A DNA stretch of 64,000 nt from Streptococcus suis (GCF_019794555.1 NZ_JAIMEP010000006.1:1-64000); one strand, 5' to 3'; numbered from the stretch's first letter, positions 1 through 9,270 are shown. The notes: generated by a model from the letters alone, not told the origin. Numbers and translations: made by a program.

Positions 1-110
1 CCTCTCCCCGCTACCTCACGATAGTCAGGCTTGGGAGTCGCTTTGGGGTTCACCGGTAGCGGGTGTCCACAGAGGACTTTCACCTCAGATGTACGACATG
101 CCCGTCGTAC
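1..110 (-). mobile_element. 5' end of a group II (class C-like) intron, cut by the window edge
   Basis: Read on the minus strand from 110 downward, the sequence starts GTACGACGGGCATGTCGTAC and then has GAGGTGAAAGTCCTC (88-74 region), the conserved GGTGAAAGTCC block of bacterial group II intron domain I. The order of blocks resembles the 5' end of the class C intron O.i.I1 as I remember it (GUG-rich start, GGCAUG, GGUGAGAGUCC). It begins a few bases beyond a terminator hairpin, the usual target of class C introns. The reverse transcriptase and domains V-VI would lie left of the window. A plus-strand open frame through this region is an antisense by-product. Family assignment is from motif recall, so the exact class is less certain than the group II call. 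Confidence 0.72.
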
Positions 111-114
111 ATAT

Positions 115-145
115 AAAAACCTTGTCTGTTGGCAAGGTTTTTTTT
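115..145. terminator. Rho-independent terminator next to the intron
   Basis: A 10-bp stem AAAAACCTTG / CAAGGTTTTT with an 8-nt loop is followed by a T run on the plus strand; on the minus strand it also ends in TTTTT. It ends transcription from the left and marks the intron insertion target. Confidence 0.8.
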
Positions 146-165
146 ATTTTCGCCACAAACTATGG

Positions 166-171
166 TATAAT
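166..171 (+). promoter_or_regulatory. Extended -10 promoter of the DUF1149 gene
   Basis: TATAAT preceded by TGG, 30 nt before the ATG at 202, with GGAG as ribosome binding site at 191. No clear -35 box, as expected for an extended -10 promoter. Confidence 0.6.
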
Positions 172-201
172 AATTCTATTACTGTGTATTGGAGAAAAAA
201 G

Positions 202-576
202 ATGGAAATTATTCGCGAAAAAGAATTTGTTAATCAATATCATTTTGATGCTCGTAATCACGAATGGGAAAAAGAAAATGGAGTCCCAGTGACAAAATTG
301 AACGTTGATTTTCAATTGCTCAAGCATAGTCGTGAGGAAAATAAAACATCTATGATTACAATTCTCCGATTTATGATTGTATTGAATCAACATGTTATTT
401 CTGGAGCGATGAGCCAAGCTGTTCACTTGCAAAACCGTTTCGTTGAAGAACCAACTGAATTTACAAACGAAGATAAGCGTGTCTTGGTTGAACCACTTTT
501 GGATATCTTAAAGAGAATGACATATGATGTAACCGAAATTGCATTTGATGCACCCGGTGTGAATTTGGAGATTTAA
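202..576 (+). CDS. DUF1149 family protein
   Basis: A 124-residue acidic soluble protein of unknown function, recognised as the streptococcal DUF1149 type (start MEIIREKEFVNQYHFDAR). There is no signal peptide or membrane segment. The ATG at 202 is chosen because GGAG stands 8 nt upstream and a good extended -10 box lies just before; the open frame continues further upstream only because it runs antisense through the intron. The next gene starts on the base after its stop codon, so it heads a compact run continuing through the DegV, dapB, cca and ABC-F genes. Family recognised from memory; function not known. Confidence 0.8.
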   Translation: MEIIREKEFVNQYHFDARNHEWEKENGVPVTKLNVDFQLLKHSREENKTSMITILRFMIVLNQHVISGAMSQAVHLQNRFVEEPTEFTNEDKRVLVEPLLDILKRMTYDVTEIAFDAPGVNLEI

Positions 577-1428
577 ATGAAAATAGCAGTTATTACTGAC
601 AGCTCGGCTGTTTTAAGCGAAACGATTATTTCTGATGAGCGTGTCTTTGTTCTACCCATTCCTGTTACGATTGATGGGGAGTCTTATATAGAAGGACAGA
701 ATTTAACAGCATCAGAATTCTATCAAAAAATGGCTGCTTCAGCAGAATTACCAAAAACGAGTCAGCCAAGTTTGATGAAATTGGAAGAAATCCTGTCTCA
801 AGTATCGGAACAAGGATTTACTCATGTAATTGGTCTGTTTTTATCGTCAGGAATTTCAGGTTTTTATCAAAATATTCAGTATTTGGTTGATGAATTTGAA
901 AATCTAACCATTGCATTCCCAGATTCAAAAATTACTTCTGCACCGCTTGGCATGATGGTAGAGAATGTTCTCAGATGGGCTGACGCTGGTCAGGATTTTG
1001 AAACGATTTGTGAAAAACTTAACTGTCAAATCGAACAAACATCAGCTTTTATTATGGTAGATGATTTAGATCATTTGGTAAAAGGGGGACGCTTGTCGAA
1101 TGCTGCTGCGATTCTGGGAAACCTTTTGAGTATCAAACCAATTCTTTATTTTACTTCCGAAGGGAAGATTGAAGTATACGAAAAAGTTCGTACAGAGAAA
1201 AAGGCTGTGAAACGACTTCTTGAAATTTTACAGGAAAAAACTGCGGATGGACACTATCAACTAGCTATTATTCATGCGAATGCTCCTGAAAAAGCAGATA
1301 ATTTCAAGGATTTGTTGGAAGAAGCTGGGGTTACTAGCGAGTTACCAATCGTCACATTTGGTTCTGTAATTGGTACTCATTTAGGCGAAGGTGCCATAGC
1401 TTTTGGTATTTCACCCATTATTGAATAG
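577..1428 (+). CDS. DegV family protein (fatty-acid-binding FakB type)
   Basis: DegV-fold protein of 283 residues. Family members bind a single fatty acid; those called FakB present it to the kinase FakA for phosphorylation. The start [14 protein letters not shown] and the serine/glycine loop LSSGISGF near residue 90 are the typical DegV ligand-site segments, and [10 protein letters not shown] near residue 170 is also family-typical. The length is normal for the family. The start codon directly follows the DUF1149 stop, so translation is probably coupled. No FakA gene is in the window, so the FakB role is a family inference and the lipid specificity is unknown. Confidence 0.85.
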   Translation: MKIAVITDSSAVLSETIISDERVFVLPIPVTIDGESYIEGQNLTASEFYQKMAASAELPKTSQPSLMKLEEILSQVSEQGFTHVIGLFLSSGISGFYQNIQYLVDEFENLTIAFPDSKITSAPLGMMVENVLRWADAGQDFETICEKLNCQIEQTSAFIMVDDLDHLVKGGRLSNAAAILGNLLSIKPILYFTSEGKIEVYEKVRTEKKAVKRLLEILQEKTADGHYQLAIIHANAPEKADNFKDLLEEAGVTSELPIVTFGSVIGTHLGEGAIAFGISPIIE

Positions 1429-1436
1429 GAGTTCTT

Positions 1437-2204
1437 ATGACAATTAATGTGATTATTGCTGGTTTTAAAGGGAAAATGGGATCAACAGCCGTAGAAATGG
1501 TCAATGGTGATGCAGACCTCTCGTTGGCTGCCTTAGTGGATCCATTTGCAACCGAGACCGAAGTTGGTGGTGTTCCTGTTTTCAAAACCAAGGAAGAAGT
1601 CGCGGACGTGGAAGCGGATGTTTGGGTTGACTTTACAACACCAAAATTTGCTTACGAAAATACCCGTTTTGCTTTAGAAAATGGGTTTGCACCTGTCGTT
1701 GGGACGACTGGATTTACTTCGGAAGAAATTGAAGAATTGACAACTTTGTCTGCTGAAAAAGGTTTAGGTGGATTGATTGCACCAAACTTTGCAATCGGAG
1801 CGATCTTGTTAATGCAATTTGCCGCTCAAGCAGCTAAGTATTTCCCTAATCTTGAAATTATTGAACTTCACCATGATAAGAAGAAAGATGCACCAAGTGG
1901 TACAGCTGTAAAAACAGCCGAGCTGATTTCTCAAGTACGGCCAACCCTACTTCAGGGTGCAGCAGATGAAGAAGAATTAATTGCTGGATCTCGTGGCGCA
2001 GCATTCGATGGGTTCCGCATTCATTCCGTTCGCTTACCAGGCTTGGTCGCTCACCAAGAGGTCATCTTTGGTGCACAAGGTGAGGGTCTGACAATTCGAC
2101 ATGATTCATATGATCGTATTTCTTTTATGAGTGGTGTTAACCTTGGCATTAAAGAGGTTGTTCATCGCTCACAACTCGTTTATGGTTTGGAACACTTATT
2201 ATGA
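1437..2204 (+). CDS. dapB: 4-hydroxy-tetrahydrodipicolinate reductase
   Basis: DapB, 255 residues, reduces 4-hydroxy-tetrahydrodipicolinate with NAD(P)H in the diaminopimelate/lysine pathway, which feeds lysine synthesis and cell-wall precursors. The N-terminal Rossmann glycine motif ([11 protein letters not shown], residues 6-16) and the active-site segment [15 protein letters not shown] (about residues 142-156) are intact. A good ribosome site (AGGAG) precedes the ATG. The 3' end overlaps the cca start by four bases, the usual ATGA overlap, so the two are translated together. No other lysine pathway gene is nearby. Confidence 0.95.
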   Translation: MTINVIIAGFKGKMGSTAVEMVNGDADLSLAALVDPFATETEVGGVPVFKTKEEVADVEADVWVDFTTPKFAYENTRFALENGFAPVVGTTGFTSEEIEELTTLSAEKGLGGLIAPNFAIGAILLMQFAAQAAKYFPNLEIIELHHDKKKDAPSGTAVKTAELISQVRPTLLQGAADEEELIAGSRGAAFDGFRIHSVRLPGLVAHQEVIFGAQGEGLTIRHDSYDRISFMSGVNLGIKEVVHRSQLVYGLEHLL

Positions 2205-3412
2205 AATTAACCAATCTGCCTTCTGAGTTTCAGGAGGCTTTGCCGATTTTAGAGAAAATTAAATTAGCTGGATATGAGGCCTATTTTGTAGGGGGGTCTG
2301 TTCGTGACGCAATTCTAGGAAGGCCAATTCATGATGTTGATATTGCTACATCCAGTTATCCGCAAGAAACCAAGCAAATTTTTCCACGCACATTTGACGT
2401 TGGCATTGAACATGGAACAGTCTTGGTTTTGGAAGGACAAAAAGAGTATGAAATTACCACCTTTCGGACGGAAGAGGACTATGTTGACTTTCGGCGACCG
2501 AGTCAGGTTTCCTTTGTGCGCTCCCTGGAAGATGATTTGAAACGTCGTGATTTCACAGTGAATGCGTTCGCTCTTGATGAGGAGTCAACAATCATTGACC
2601 TATTTCAAGGGCTTTCTGACCTAGAAAATCATACACTTCGGGCTGTTGGTATTCCGTCCGAACGTTTTAATGAGGATGCCTTACGAATCATGCGGGGCTT
2701 TCGTTTTGCAGCAACACTGAACTTTAAAATCGAGGAAATGACTTTTAAAGCAATGGTAGATACTGCACCACTCTTGGAAAAAATATCTGTAGAACGGAGT
2801 TTTATCGAATTTGATAAGCTCCTGGTCGCTGATTATTGGCGAAATGGCTTGCGTGCGATGATAGATTCTAAGGCTTATCAGTTCTTGCCTGATTTGGCAG
2901 GAAAAGGTGAACAGTTAGAGACCATGTTGACTCGTTTAGATGAGGCTTTCCGATTTTCAACTTCTGAACAAGCTTGGGCCATGCTTTTTGTTTGCTTGGA
3001 AATTGAAAATATCAAATCTTTCCTGAAAAAATGGAAGACCAGTAATGATTTTCAACGGACGGTTATTCAATTAGTAGAAATATACCACATGCGGCATGCA
3101 GGAACTGTCACAAAACAAATTTGTTTCAAATATGGCAAAGAATTGCTCTATTTGGTTGAGGAATTGCGTCAAGCTCAAGGTTTCTCTACAGATTTCAAAG
3201 CAATAGAAAGAGTTGACCAATCTTTAACAATACATGATAGACACGAAATTGTTGTTAATGGTGGTCATCTCATGCAAGCATTTGGTCTTAAACCAGGGCC
3301 AGTTCTAGGTGAGTTATTAAAAGAAATTGAATTCCAAATCGTTGAGGGGAACTTAGCTAATTCATCTGCAGAAATTATGACATTTGTGAAAGGAATCTTA
3401 GATAATGAGTGA
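2201..3412 (+). CDS. cca: CCA tRNA nucleotidyltransferase
   Basis: Adds or repairs the CCA 3' end of tRNAs; 403 residues, class II nucleotidyltransferase family. The N-terminal head has the GGSVRD motif (about residues 31-36) and the catalytic DVDIATS segment with its carboxylate pair (about 44-50), followed by RRDFTVNA and the [17 protein letters not shown] helix. All three tRNA genes in this window lack an encoded CCA at their 3' ends, so they depend on this enzyme. The gene overlaps dapB upstream and the ABC-F gene downstream (8 bases). Confidence 0.95.
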   Translation: MKLTNLPSEFQEALPILEKIKLAGYEAYFVGGSVRDAILGRPIHDVDIATSSYPQETKQIFPRTFDVGIEHGTVLVLEGQKEYEITTFRTEEDYVDFRRPSQVSFVRSLEDDLKRRDFTVNAFALDEESTIIDLFQGLSDLENHTLRAVGIPSERFNEDALRIMRGFRFAATLNFKIEEMTFKAMVDTAPLLEKISVERSFIEFDKLLVADYWRNGLRAMIDSKAYQFLPDLAGKGEQLETMLTRLDEAFRFSTSEQAWAMLFVCLEIENIKSFLKKWKTSNDFQRTVIQLVEIYHMRHAGTVTKQICFKYGKELLYLVEELRQAQGFSTDFKAIERVDQSLTIHDRHEIVVNGGHLMQAFGLKPGPVLGELLKEIEFQIVEGNLANSSAEIMTFVKGILDNE

Positions 3413-5273
3413 TTTTATCGTTGAACATCTTACCAAGTCAGTAGGAGATAAGACGGTCTTTTCTGACCTTTCTTTCATTATTCACCAAGGAGATCGCATT
3501 GGGATAATCGGGGTCAATGGAACTGGAAAAACAACTCTCTTGGATGTCTTATCAGGTCGAATTGGATTTGATGGGGATGTATCTCCATTTCGTACAAAAA
3601 ATACATATAAAATTTCATATTTGACTCAGGAGCCTGTTTTTGATGAGAGTAAAACAGTTTTAGATACGGTTTTATCTTCGGATTTACGCGAAATGCAGTT
3701 GATTCGTGAGTACGAGATGCTCATGTCGAATTATGATGAAGCAAGTCAATCAAAGTTAGAAATTGTAATGACTGAAATGGATGCATTAAATGCTTGGGAA
3801 ATCGAAAGTCAGGTCAAAACGGTTCTTTCAAAGTTAGGCCTTACTGAGTTAAATAAGACTGTTTCTGAACTCTCAGGTGGTTTGCGTAGACGTGTTCAAT
3901 TGGCCCAAGTCCTTCTTGGTCATGCAGACCTTTTATTACTCGATGAACCTACCAACCACTTAGATATTGATACGATTGAGTGGTTGACAACGTTTTTAAA
4001 AAATACCAAAAAGTCTGTCCTCTTTATTACCCATGATCGCTATTTCTTGGACAATGTTGCAACACGGATTTTTGAGCTAGACCGTGCAAATTTAACTGAA
4101 TATCAGGGAAATTACCAAGATTATGTGCGCTTAAAAGCTGAACAGGATGAGCGTGACGCAGCTCTTCGCCATAAGAAAGAGCAATTGTACAAGCAAGAAC
4201 TGGCATGGATGCGAAGACAGCCACAAGCGCGTGCCACAAAGCAACAAGCTCGTATCAATCGTTTTCATGACCTAAAGGGTGATTTAGCTCAGTCAATAGA
4301 TGACAGTGAGTTGGAATTAAATTTTGAAACCTCACGTATTGGTAAAAAAGTCATCAACTTTGAACATGTCAGCTTTTCGTATCCAGATAAGCCCATTTTA
4401 TCAGACTTTAATTTACTCATTCAAAATAAGGATCGCATTGGGATTGTCGGAGACAATGGTAAAGGAAAATCCACCCTTTTGAATCTGATTGCTGGTGAGT
4501 TACAAGCAGATAGCGGAAAAGTGGACATTGGGGAAACCATCCGAATCGGCTATTTCTCGCAAACTATCAAAGGATTAGATGAAAGCAAGCGTGTTATCAA
4601 TTTCTTGCAAGAAGTGGCTGAAGAAGCTAAGACAAGTTCTGGCATGGTCTCAATTGCGGAGCTCCTAGAACAATTTCTCTTTCCGCGGAATATGCATGGC
4701 ACTCTGATCGAAAAGTTGTCAGGCGGGGAGAAGAAGCGGCTTTATTTACTCAAAATTCTTTTGCAACGACCAAATGTACTTCTCTTAGATGAACCAACAA
4801 ATGATTTGGATATTGCAACCTTGACAGTACTCGAACATTTCTTACAAGGTTTTTCTGGTCCAGTGATTACCGTTAGCCATGATCGGTATTTCCTAGATAA
4901 GGTAGCCAATAAAATTTTAGCATTCGAAGATAGCGGTATCGAAACCTTCTTTGGCAACTACACAGACTATCTGGATGAGAAGGCCTTTCTGGCTTCCAGC
5001 TCTGCTATTTCGCTTGAAATGCCAAAGGAAAAAACAGAAAAGGTCAAGGCAAGCAAGAAGCGGATGTCCTATTTTGAAAAGCAGGAATGGGCAAGTATTG
5101 AAGATGAAATCACTAGTTTAGAAGATCGAATCCAGGTGATTGAATCGGAAATGCTCACTTGCGGAAGTGATTTTACAAAATTGTCCGACTTACAAAAGGA
5201 GTTGGATGAGAAAAATGATTCTCTATTGGAAAAATATGAGCGTTATGAATACTTAAGTGAATTGGAGGGCTAG
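3405..5273 (+). CDS. ABC-F family ATP-binding protein (Uup/YfmR-like)
   Basis: A soluble double ATPase of 622 residues with no membrane domain, the hallmark of ABC-F proteins, which act at the ribosome. Domain 1 has Walker [10 protein letters not shown] (near residue 37) and signature LSGGLRRR; domain 2 has GDNGKGKST (near 350) and LSGGEKKR. The linker between them is basic and helical ([14 protein letters not shown]), and the last ~80 residues form a charged coiled coil as in Uup. The start overlaps cca. It is probably the housekeeping type rather than an antibiotic-protection protein, because it sits in a core operon; sequence alone cannot exclude the latter. Confidence 0.88.
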   Translation: MSDFIVEHLTKSVGDKTVFSDLSFIIHQGDRIGIIGVNGTGKTTLLDVLSGRIGFDGDVSPFRTKNTYKISYLTQEPVFDESKTVLDTVLSSDLREMQLIREYEMLMSNYDEASQSKLEIVMTEMDALNAWEIESQVKTVLSKLGLTELNKTVSELSGGLRRRVQLAQVLLGHADLLLLDEPTNHLDIDTIEWLTTFLKNTKKSVLFITHDRYFLDNVATRIFELDRANLTEYQGNYQDYVRLKAEQDERDAALRHKKEQLYKQELAWMRRQPQARATKQQARINRFHDLKGDLAQSIDDSELELNFETSRIGKKVINFEHVSFSYPDKPILSDFNLLIQNKDRIGIVGDNGKGKSTLLNLIAGELQADSGKVDIGETIRIGYFSQTIKGLDESKRVINFLQEVAEEAKTSSGMVSIAELLEQFLFPRNMHGTLIEKLSGGEKKRLYLLKILLQRPNVLLLDEPTNDLDIATLTVLEHFLQGFSGPVITVSHDRYFLDKVANKILAFEDSGIETFFGNYTDYLDEKAFLASSSAISLEMPKEKTEKVKASKKRMSYFEKQEWASIEDEITSLEDRIQVIESEMLTCGSDFTKLSDLQKELDEKNDSLLEKYERYEYLSELEG

Positions 5274-5609
5274 ATGAAAATTCTTGTCATTTCCTATATG
5301 GTCATTTATCTGCTAGTTACCTTGGTTGCAGCCTTATTTAGTTATTTTAAAACAAGAAAGATGAATGGGCTCAGACTTGTTTTGACAGTCTTGTCTATGC
5401 TATTACTAGCCATAACCCTTTATTTTTATGCTCAATCTTATCATGATTTGCAAATGCTCGGATTTGCATTAGGATTTACCTTTATCTCGACCTTATTTTT
5501 GTATAATGGTACCAAAGAAGGCAGTCAATTTGCGACTGTGATGCTATTTTCCGTGGGTCGATTTATTTTGCATATTCAATTCATTATCTTGCTCTATCTT
5601 TTTCGATAG
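5274..5609 (+). CDS. Small multi-pass membrane protein, unknown function
   Basis: A 111-residue hydrophobic protein with about four membrane segments (roughly residues 3-23, 32-52, 58-76 and 88-108). Its ATG directly follows the ABC-F stop codon, so it is the last gene of the run that starts at dapB or earlier. I do not recognise a family. Confidence 0.7.
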   Translation: MKILVISYMVIYLLVTLVAALFSYFKTRKMNGLRLVLTVLSMLLLAITLYFYAQSYHDLQMLGFALGFTFISTLFLYNGTKEGSQFATVMLFSVGRFILHIQFIILLYLFR

Positions 5610-5712
5610 AGCTTCTTATTTTTAGAATATTTTAAACACAGTTCTTTGGAATAAAAGCTATTGAATAGGAATGATAATCTTGAACAAAGGATTATTTTAT
5701 CCATGAAAAGGC

Positions 5713-5742
5713 TTTACGCAAAGGTTTGCATTGTGGTATAAT
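5713..5742 (+). promoter_or_regulatory. Promoter of the glucokinase gene
   Basis: TATAAT at 5737-5742 with an extended TGG, and a weak TTTACG -35 box 18 nt upstream. The ATG follows 28 nt later after AGGAG. Confidence 0.65.
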
Positions 5743-5770
5743 TGTAAAAAACAGATTTTAGGAGTATCTT

Positions 5771-6730
5771 ATGTCTAAAAAAATCATCGGAATTGACCTT
5801 GGGGGAACTTCTGTTAAATTGGCGATTTTGACTACCGAAGGTGAAATTCAAGAAAAATGGTCTATCAAAACAAATATTTTAGATGAGGGAAGCCACATTG
5901 TTCCTGATATCATTGACAGCATCAAACATCGTTTTGAAACACATGGTTTGACGAAAGAAGATTTTCTTGGTGTTGGTATGGGGTCTCCAGGTGTCGTTGA
6001 TAGCGAAGCTGGTACTGTTATCGGTGCCTACAACCTCAATTGGAAAACCTTGCAATTGGTTAAAGATCAGTTTGAATCTGCCCTCGGCTTACCTTTTTAC
6101 ATTGACAATGATGCCAATGTAGCGGCTCTTGGTGAACAATGGGTTGGTGCAGGAAATAACAATCCGAATGTTGTCTTCATGACTCTTGGTACAGGTGTCG
6201 GTGGCGGTGTCATTGCTGCTGGAAACTTGATTCGTGGAGTCAAAGGTGCTGGTGGTGAATTGGGCCATATCACAGTTGACTTTGATGCACCATTTGCATG
6301 TACTTGTGGTAAAAAAGGTTGTTTGGAAACTGTTGCTTCAGCAACAGGTATTGTGAATTTGACACGCCGTTATGCTGAAGAATACGCAGGTGATGCCAAA
6401 CTGAAACAATTGATTGACGACGGAGAAGAAGTTACTGCAAAAGATGTGTTTGACTTAGCTAAAGAAGGTGACGATTTGGCTTTGATTGTCTACCGTCACT
6501 TCTCAGAATACCTAGGTGTTGCTTGTGCAAATATTGCAGCTGTTTTAAATCCAGCCTACATTGTTCTTGGTGGTGGTGTTTCAGCTGCAGGTGAATTCCT
6601 ATTAGATGGTGTACGTAATGTATTTGCAGAAAATAGCTTCCCACAAATTAAGGAAAGTACACAAATCGTATTGGCAACACGAGGCAATGATGCAGGTGTA
6701 TTAGGCGCAGCATCACTTGTATTAAAATAA
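5771..6730 (+). CDS. glcK: ROK-family glucokinase
   Basis: Phosphorylates free glucose to glucose-6-phosphate; in Firmicutes GlcK also affects carbon catabolite control. The protein has 319 residues. It has the N-terminal phosphate motif GIDLGGTSVK (residues 6-15) and the ROK zinc motif CTCGKKGC with cysteines at 177, 179 and 184, preceded by the GGELGH substrate segment. The gene stands alone between its own promoter and a terminator at 6738. In this window it fits with alpha-amylase and the glycogen genes as part of glucan use. Confidence 0.93.
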   Translation: MSKKIIGIDLGGTSVKLAILTTEGEIQEKWSIKTNILDEGSHIVPDIIDSIKHRFETHGLTKEDFLGVGMGSPGVVDSEAGTVIGAYNLNWKTLQLVKDQFESALGLPFYIDNDANVAALGEQWVGAGNNNPNVVFMTLGTGVGGGVIAAGNLIRGVKGAGGELGHITVDFDAPFACTCGKKGCLETVASATGIVNLTRRYAEEYAGDAKLKQLIDDGEEVTAKDVFDLAKEGDDLALIVYRHFSEYLGVACANIAAVLNPAYIVLGGGVSAAGEFLLDGVRNVFAENSFPQIKESTQIVLATRGNDAGVLGAASLVLK

Positions 6731-6737
6731 TTGTTAG

Positions 6738-6762
6738 AAGCAGGGGAAACTCTGCTTTTTTT
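6738..6762 (+). terminator. Terminator after glcK
   Basis: AAGCAG / CTGCTT stem with an 8-nt loop and T run. Confidence 0.75.
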
Positions 6763-6795
6763 AATCCGCTGTTACAATTTTCTTATATACATATA

Positions 6796-6824
6796 TTGAA
6801 AAATGTAGTGTTTAAGCGTACAAT
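6796..6824 (+). promoter_or_regulatory. Promoter of the small membrane protein pair
   Basis: TTGAAA, 17-nt spacer, TACAAT, 30 nt before the ATG at 6855, which has AAAGGAG as ribosome site. Confidence 0.65.
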
Positions 6825-6854
6825 GAAAGTGTAAAAAGAAAGGAGTGGCACCTT

Positions 6855-7133
6855 ATGAAACAGGTAAACATGTCTAAAATAATCAACTATCTGACCATTC
6901 TTGGTTTATTGATTTTGTTATCTGCCTTTTTCCTTGATAACTGGATTCGAGACTGGTTTTTCCCGTCTAGCTGGGGAAACGTAGCAACCATGTTGATTCT
7001 CCCTCTGCTGGGTACTCTAATTCTTATACTATCTATCTACTATAAAAAATTGTGGACAGGTTTAATTAGTATCTTTTTAATTATCTCGTTTCCTTTGATA
7101 TTCGGTATTGGCTACTTTATATTTGGCCCCTAG
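6855..7133 (+). CDS. Small three-pass membrane protein, unknown
   Basis: A 92-residue hydrophobic protein with three predicted membrane segments (about residues 8-26, 41-61 and 64-90) and no recognised domain. It has its own promoter and strong ribosome site, and the next gene follows after 12 bases with another AAGGAG. The pair therefore forms a two-gene unit ended by the terminator at 7452. Both proteins are similar in size and topology, so they may form a complex or be distant duplicates; this is inference. Confidence 0.65.
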   Translation: MKQVNMSKIINYLTILGLLILLSAFFLDNWIRDWFFPSSWGNVATMLILPLLGTLILILSIYYKKLWTGLISIFLIISFPLIFGIGYFIFGP

Positions 7134-7145
7134 AAGGAGTTTCTT

Positions 7146-7448
7146 ATGAGTGTGACACAATTAAAATGTTTAAATTTAGTTTTCTACAGCCTTGCAACAT
7201 TTCTCATTGTCATGCTATTTTTACCAATAGGTCAATGGTTTGATATTGTAAATGTGAATTTCAAACTAACATTTTTCATCATTCCCTTTTTCGGTCTAGC
7301 CAGTTTACCAACGGCTATTTACACTAAAAATAATCGCCAGATATTATTGAGTACCGTCTTGGTTGTTTTGTATTTTATATTGCTCAGCTTAGTAACTTCC
7401 CTTTCTGGTCTATTTCAGCTCAATTTCTACCCCTTCCTCTATAAATGA
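7146..7448 (+). CDS. Small three-pass membrane protein, unknown
   Basis: A 100-residue hydrophobic protein with about three membrane segments (residues 10-28, 38-56 and 67-93). It is the second gene of a two-gene unit with 6855-7133, preceded by AAGGAG and ended by a strong terminator 4 nt after its stop. No family recognised. Confidence 0.65.
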   Translation: MSVTQLKCLNLVFYSLATFLIVMLFLPIGQWFDIVNVNFKLTFFIIPFFGLASLPTAIYTKNNRQILLSTVLVVLYFILLSLVTSLSGLFQLNFYPFLYK

Positions 7449-7451
7449 GGA

Positions 7452-7476
7452 CTCCAGTTCAAAACTGGAGTTTTTT
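7452..7476 (+). terminator. Terminator before thyA
   Basis: Perfect stem CTCCAGTT / AACTGGAG with a CAA loop and six Ts. It ends only 12 nt upstream of the thyA -10 box. Confidence 0.88.
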
Positions 7477-7485
7477 GCTAGATTT

Positions 7486-7500
7486 TGCTATACTAAAACT
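7486..7500 (+). promoter_or_regulatory. thyA promoter, predicted leaderless start
   Basis: TGC-TATACT (extended -10) ends at 7494 and the ATG is at 7501. Transcription normally starts about 7 nt after the -10 box, so at or next to the A of ATG. No Shine-Dalgarno sequence exists between the terminator and the ATG. Confidence 0.6.
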
Positions 7501-8340
7501 ATGACAAAAGCAGATAGTATTTTTAAAGAAAACATTCGTAAGATTATGGAAGAGGGCGTTTTTTCAGAAAATGCTCGCCCCCGTTACAAGGATGGAAATG
7601 TGGCCAATTCCAAGTACATTACAGGTGCCTTTGCGGAGTATGATTTAGCAAAGGGCGAGTTCCCTATCACGACCTTACGGCCAATCCCTATTAAATCGGC
7701 CATAAAGGAAATTCTCTGGATTTACCAAGACCAGACTAATGACTTGTCTGTTTTACAAGAAAAGTACGGTGTCCAGTATTGGAATGACTGGGAAGTGGAA
7801 GGAACCGGCACGATTGGCGAACGCTATGGTGCTATTGTTAAGAAGCATGACATCATTTCCAAGATTCTCAAACAATTGGAAGAAAATCCTTGGAATCGCC
7901 GCAATGTCATTTCGTTATGGGACTATGAGGCTTTTGACCAATCTGCAGGTCTCTTGCCATGTGCCTTTCAGACCATGTTTGACGTTCGACGAGTGGATGG
8001 GGACATTTATCTGGACGCAACTCTTACTCAACGCTCAAATGATATGTTGGTTGCCCATCATATCAATGCGATGCAGTATGTAGCCCTTCAGATGATGATT
8101 GCTAAACATTTTGGCTGGAAGGTTGGGAAGTTTTTCTATTTCATCAACAACCTTCATATCTATGACAATCAGTTTGAACAAGCTGAAGAATTGTTACGTA
8201 GGACTCCTTCAGAAGTTGAGCCTCGTTTAGTGCTCAACGTCCCTGACGGAACAAACTTTTTTGATATTAAAGCAGAAGATTTTGAGTTGGTGGACTATGA
8301 ACCGGTTAAACCTCAATTGAAGTTTGATCTTGCTATTTAA
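7501..8340 (+). CDS. thyA: Thymidylate synthase
   Basis: Converts dUMP to dTMP using methylene-tetrahydrofolate; 279 residues, normal length. The catalytic cysteine is C154 in [10 protein letters not shown], with the phosphate-binding WNRRNV just before (131-136) and the C-terminal FELVDYEP segment. Its product dihydrofolate is reduced by FolA, encoded next downstream. The ATG at 7501 matches the family N-terminus, yet has no ribosome binding site and lies 6 nt after a -10 box, so the mRNA is predicted to be leaderless. A 9-bp hairpin follows the stop (8345-8366). Confidence 0.95.
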   Translation: MTKADSIFKENIRKIMEEGVFSENARPRYKDGNVANSKYITGAFAEYDLAKGEFPITTLRPIPIKSAIKEILWIYQDQTNDLSVLQEKYGVQYWNDWEVEGTGTIGERYGAIVKKHDIISKILKQLEENPWNRRNVISLWDYEAFDQSAGLLPCAFQTMFDVRRVDGDIYLDATLTQRSNDMLVAHHINAMQYVALQMMIAKHFGWKVGKFFYFINNLHIYDNQFEQAEELLRRTPSEVEPRLVLNVPDGTNFFDIKAEDFELVDYEPVKPQLKFDLAI

Positions 8341-8344
8341 GTTG

Positions 8345-8436
8345 TAGGCTGTTTTCCAACAGCCTATATCTCCAACCTCCACCTCGCTTCTTTAATTTTA
8401 AGCTCGGGCTGAAACAGTCTATACTCAGACTGTTTC
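8345..8436. repeat. Intergenic hairpin repeat between thyA and folA
   Basis: Two perfect hairpins: TAGGCTGTT / AACAGCCTA (8345-8366) and GAAACAGTCT / AGACTGTTTC (8411-8436). Between them is CTATATCTCCAACCTCCA, which recurs almost unchanged (inverted) at about 63606-63623; GCTGAAACAGTCTAT recurs at 63473-63487. The whole 220-base gap holds this repeat and the folA promoter (TAGAAT at 8532-8537). Confidence 0.7.
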
Positions 8437-8560
8437 ACTCTTCCAGTTTTCTTTGGGTACTGCTACATTTTTAGAGCTATAAAAATTTGCACTAGACCTA
8501 CTTGGTAAGTGCATTTTTTGTGAATTTTTGATAGAATGATAGGACGGAAAGTGAGAGAAA

Positions 8561-9073
8561 ATGACAAAAAAGATTGTTGCTATTTGGGCTCAAGATGAAA
8601 ATGGATTGATTGGAAAAGGCGATAAACTACCTTGGTACTTGCCCGCTGACTTCGCTCATTTTAAAGAAACGACAACTGGTCACACGATGGTGATGGGACG
8701 TATAACTTTTGATGGTATGGGCAAGCGTGCACTTCCAAATCGTCACACTATCGTTTTGACAAAGGATCAATCATATGTAGCGGAAAATGATCGGGTTACA
8801 GTTGTTCATAGTGTGGAGGAAGTGTTGGATTGGTATGCACATCAAGAGCAGACTTTATTTGTACTTGGTGGGAGTCAGATTTTTATGGCATTTGCGGCAT
8901 ATATCGACCAATTGATTGTGACAGATATTCATGGTCAATTTGATGGAGATACCTTCTTTCCGAAAGATTTTCCGATGGAACAATTTTGCCTGCAGAAGAA
9001 AACACTCCGATTAAAAGATGAGGAAAATCCATTTGATTTTACTATAAAAACCTACGAAAGAAGAGAAAGTTAG
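8561..9073 (+). CDS. folA: Dihydrofolate reductase, with Leu102
   Basis: Reduces dihydrofolate to tetrahydrofolate and is the target of trimethoprim; 170 residues. The AIWAQDENGLIGKGDKLPW start, MGRITFDGMG and LGGSQIF (102-108) are family-typical. The residue before the GG pair, equivalent to Ile100 of pneumococcal and Ile94 of E. coli DHFR, is Leu102 (CTT at 8864). Ile to Leu at this place is the classic pneumococcal trimethoprim-resistance change and has also been linked to resistance in S. suis. An extended -10 box TGA-TAGAAT ends at 8537. The gene lies in the order folA, small membrane protein, clpX. Confidence 0.95.
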   Translation: MTKKIVAIWAQDENGLIGKGDKLPWYLPADFAHFKETTTGHTMVMGRITFDGMGKRALPNRHTIVLTKDQSYVAENDRVTVVHSVEEVLDWYAHQEQTLFVLGGSQIFMAFAAYIDQLIVTDIHGQFDGDTFFPKDFPMEQFCLQKKTLRLKDEENPFDFTIKTYERRES

Positions 9074-9075
9074 GC

Positions 9076-9249
9076 ATGGAGAGAAGTTTATTCGGTTTAT
9101 TTACAGCGTTTCTCTGCGGTATATGCGTTCTTTGTGCTGTTCAAGCCTTTAGAAAGAAACGTTTTGGTCTGGCTATTTTATTTTTACTGAATGCTTTTAC
9201 CAATTTGGTTAATAGTATTCATGCAATTTATGGCTTTTTATTCAGATAA
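9076..9249 (+). CDS. Small two-pass membrane protein (possibly DUF3165)
   Basis: A 57-residue protein starting MERSLFGLFT, with two hydrophobic segments (about residues 5-25 and 31-55) joined by a basic turn RKKR, so a hairpin in the membrane is likely. It starts 2 nt after the folA stop and ends 21 nt before clpX; a small unknown protein at this place between folA and clpX is familiar from other streptococci. The DUF3165 assignment is from memory only. The ribosome site is weak (GAAAG within the end of folA), fitting coupled translation. Confidence 0.6.
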   Translation: MERSLFGLFTAFLCGICVLCAVQAFRKKRFGLAILFLLNAFTNLVNSIHAIYGFLFR

Positions 9250-9270
9250 GATATATGAAAGAGGAAACAC

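Noticed and set aside
31..201. Long plus-strand open frame upstream of and fused to the DUF1149 gene
   Set aside because: It runs antisense through the group II intron 5' end and across a terminator and promoter; the DUF1149 start at 202 has its own ribosome site.
3405..5273. ABC-F gene as an antibiotic-resistance (ribosomal protection) determinant
   Set aside because: It overlaps cca in a core operon and has the Uup-like C-terminal coiled coil; nothing points to acquired resistance.
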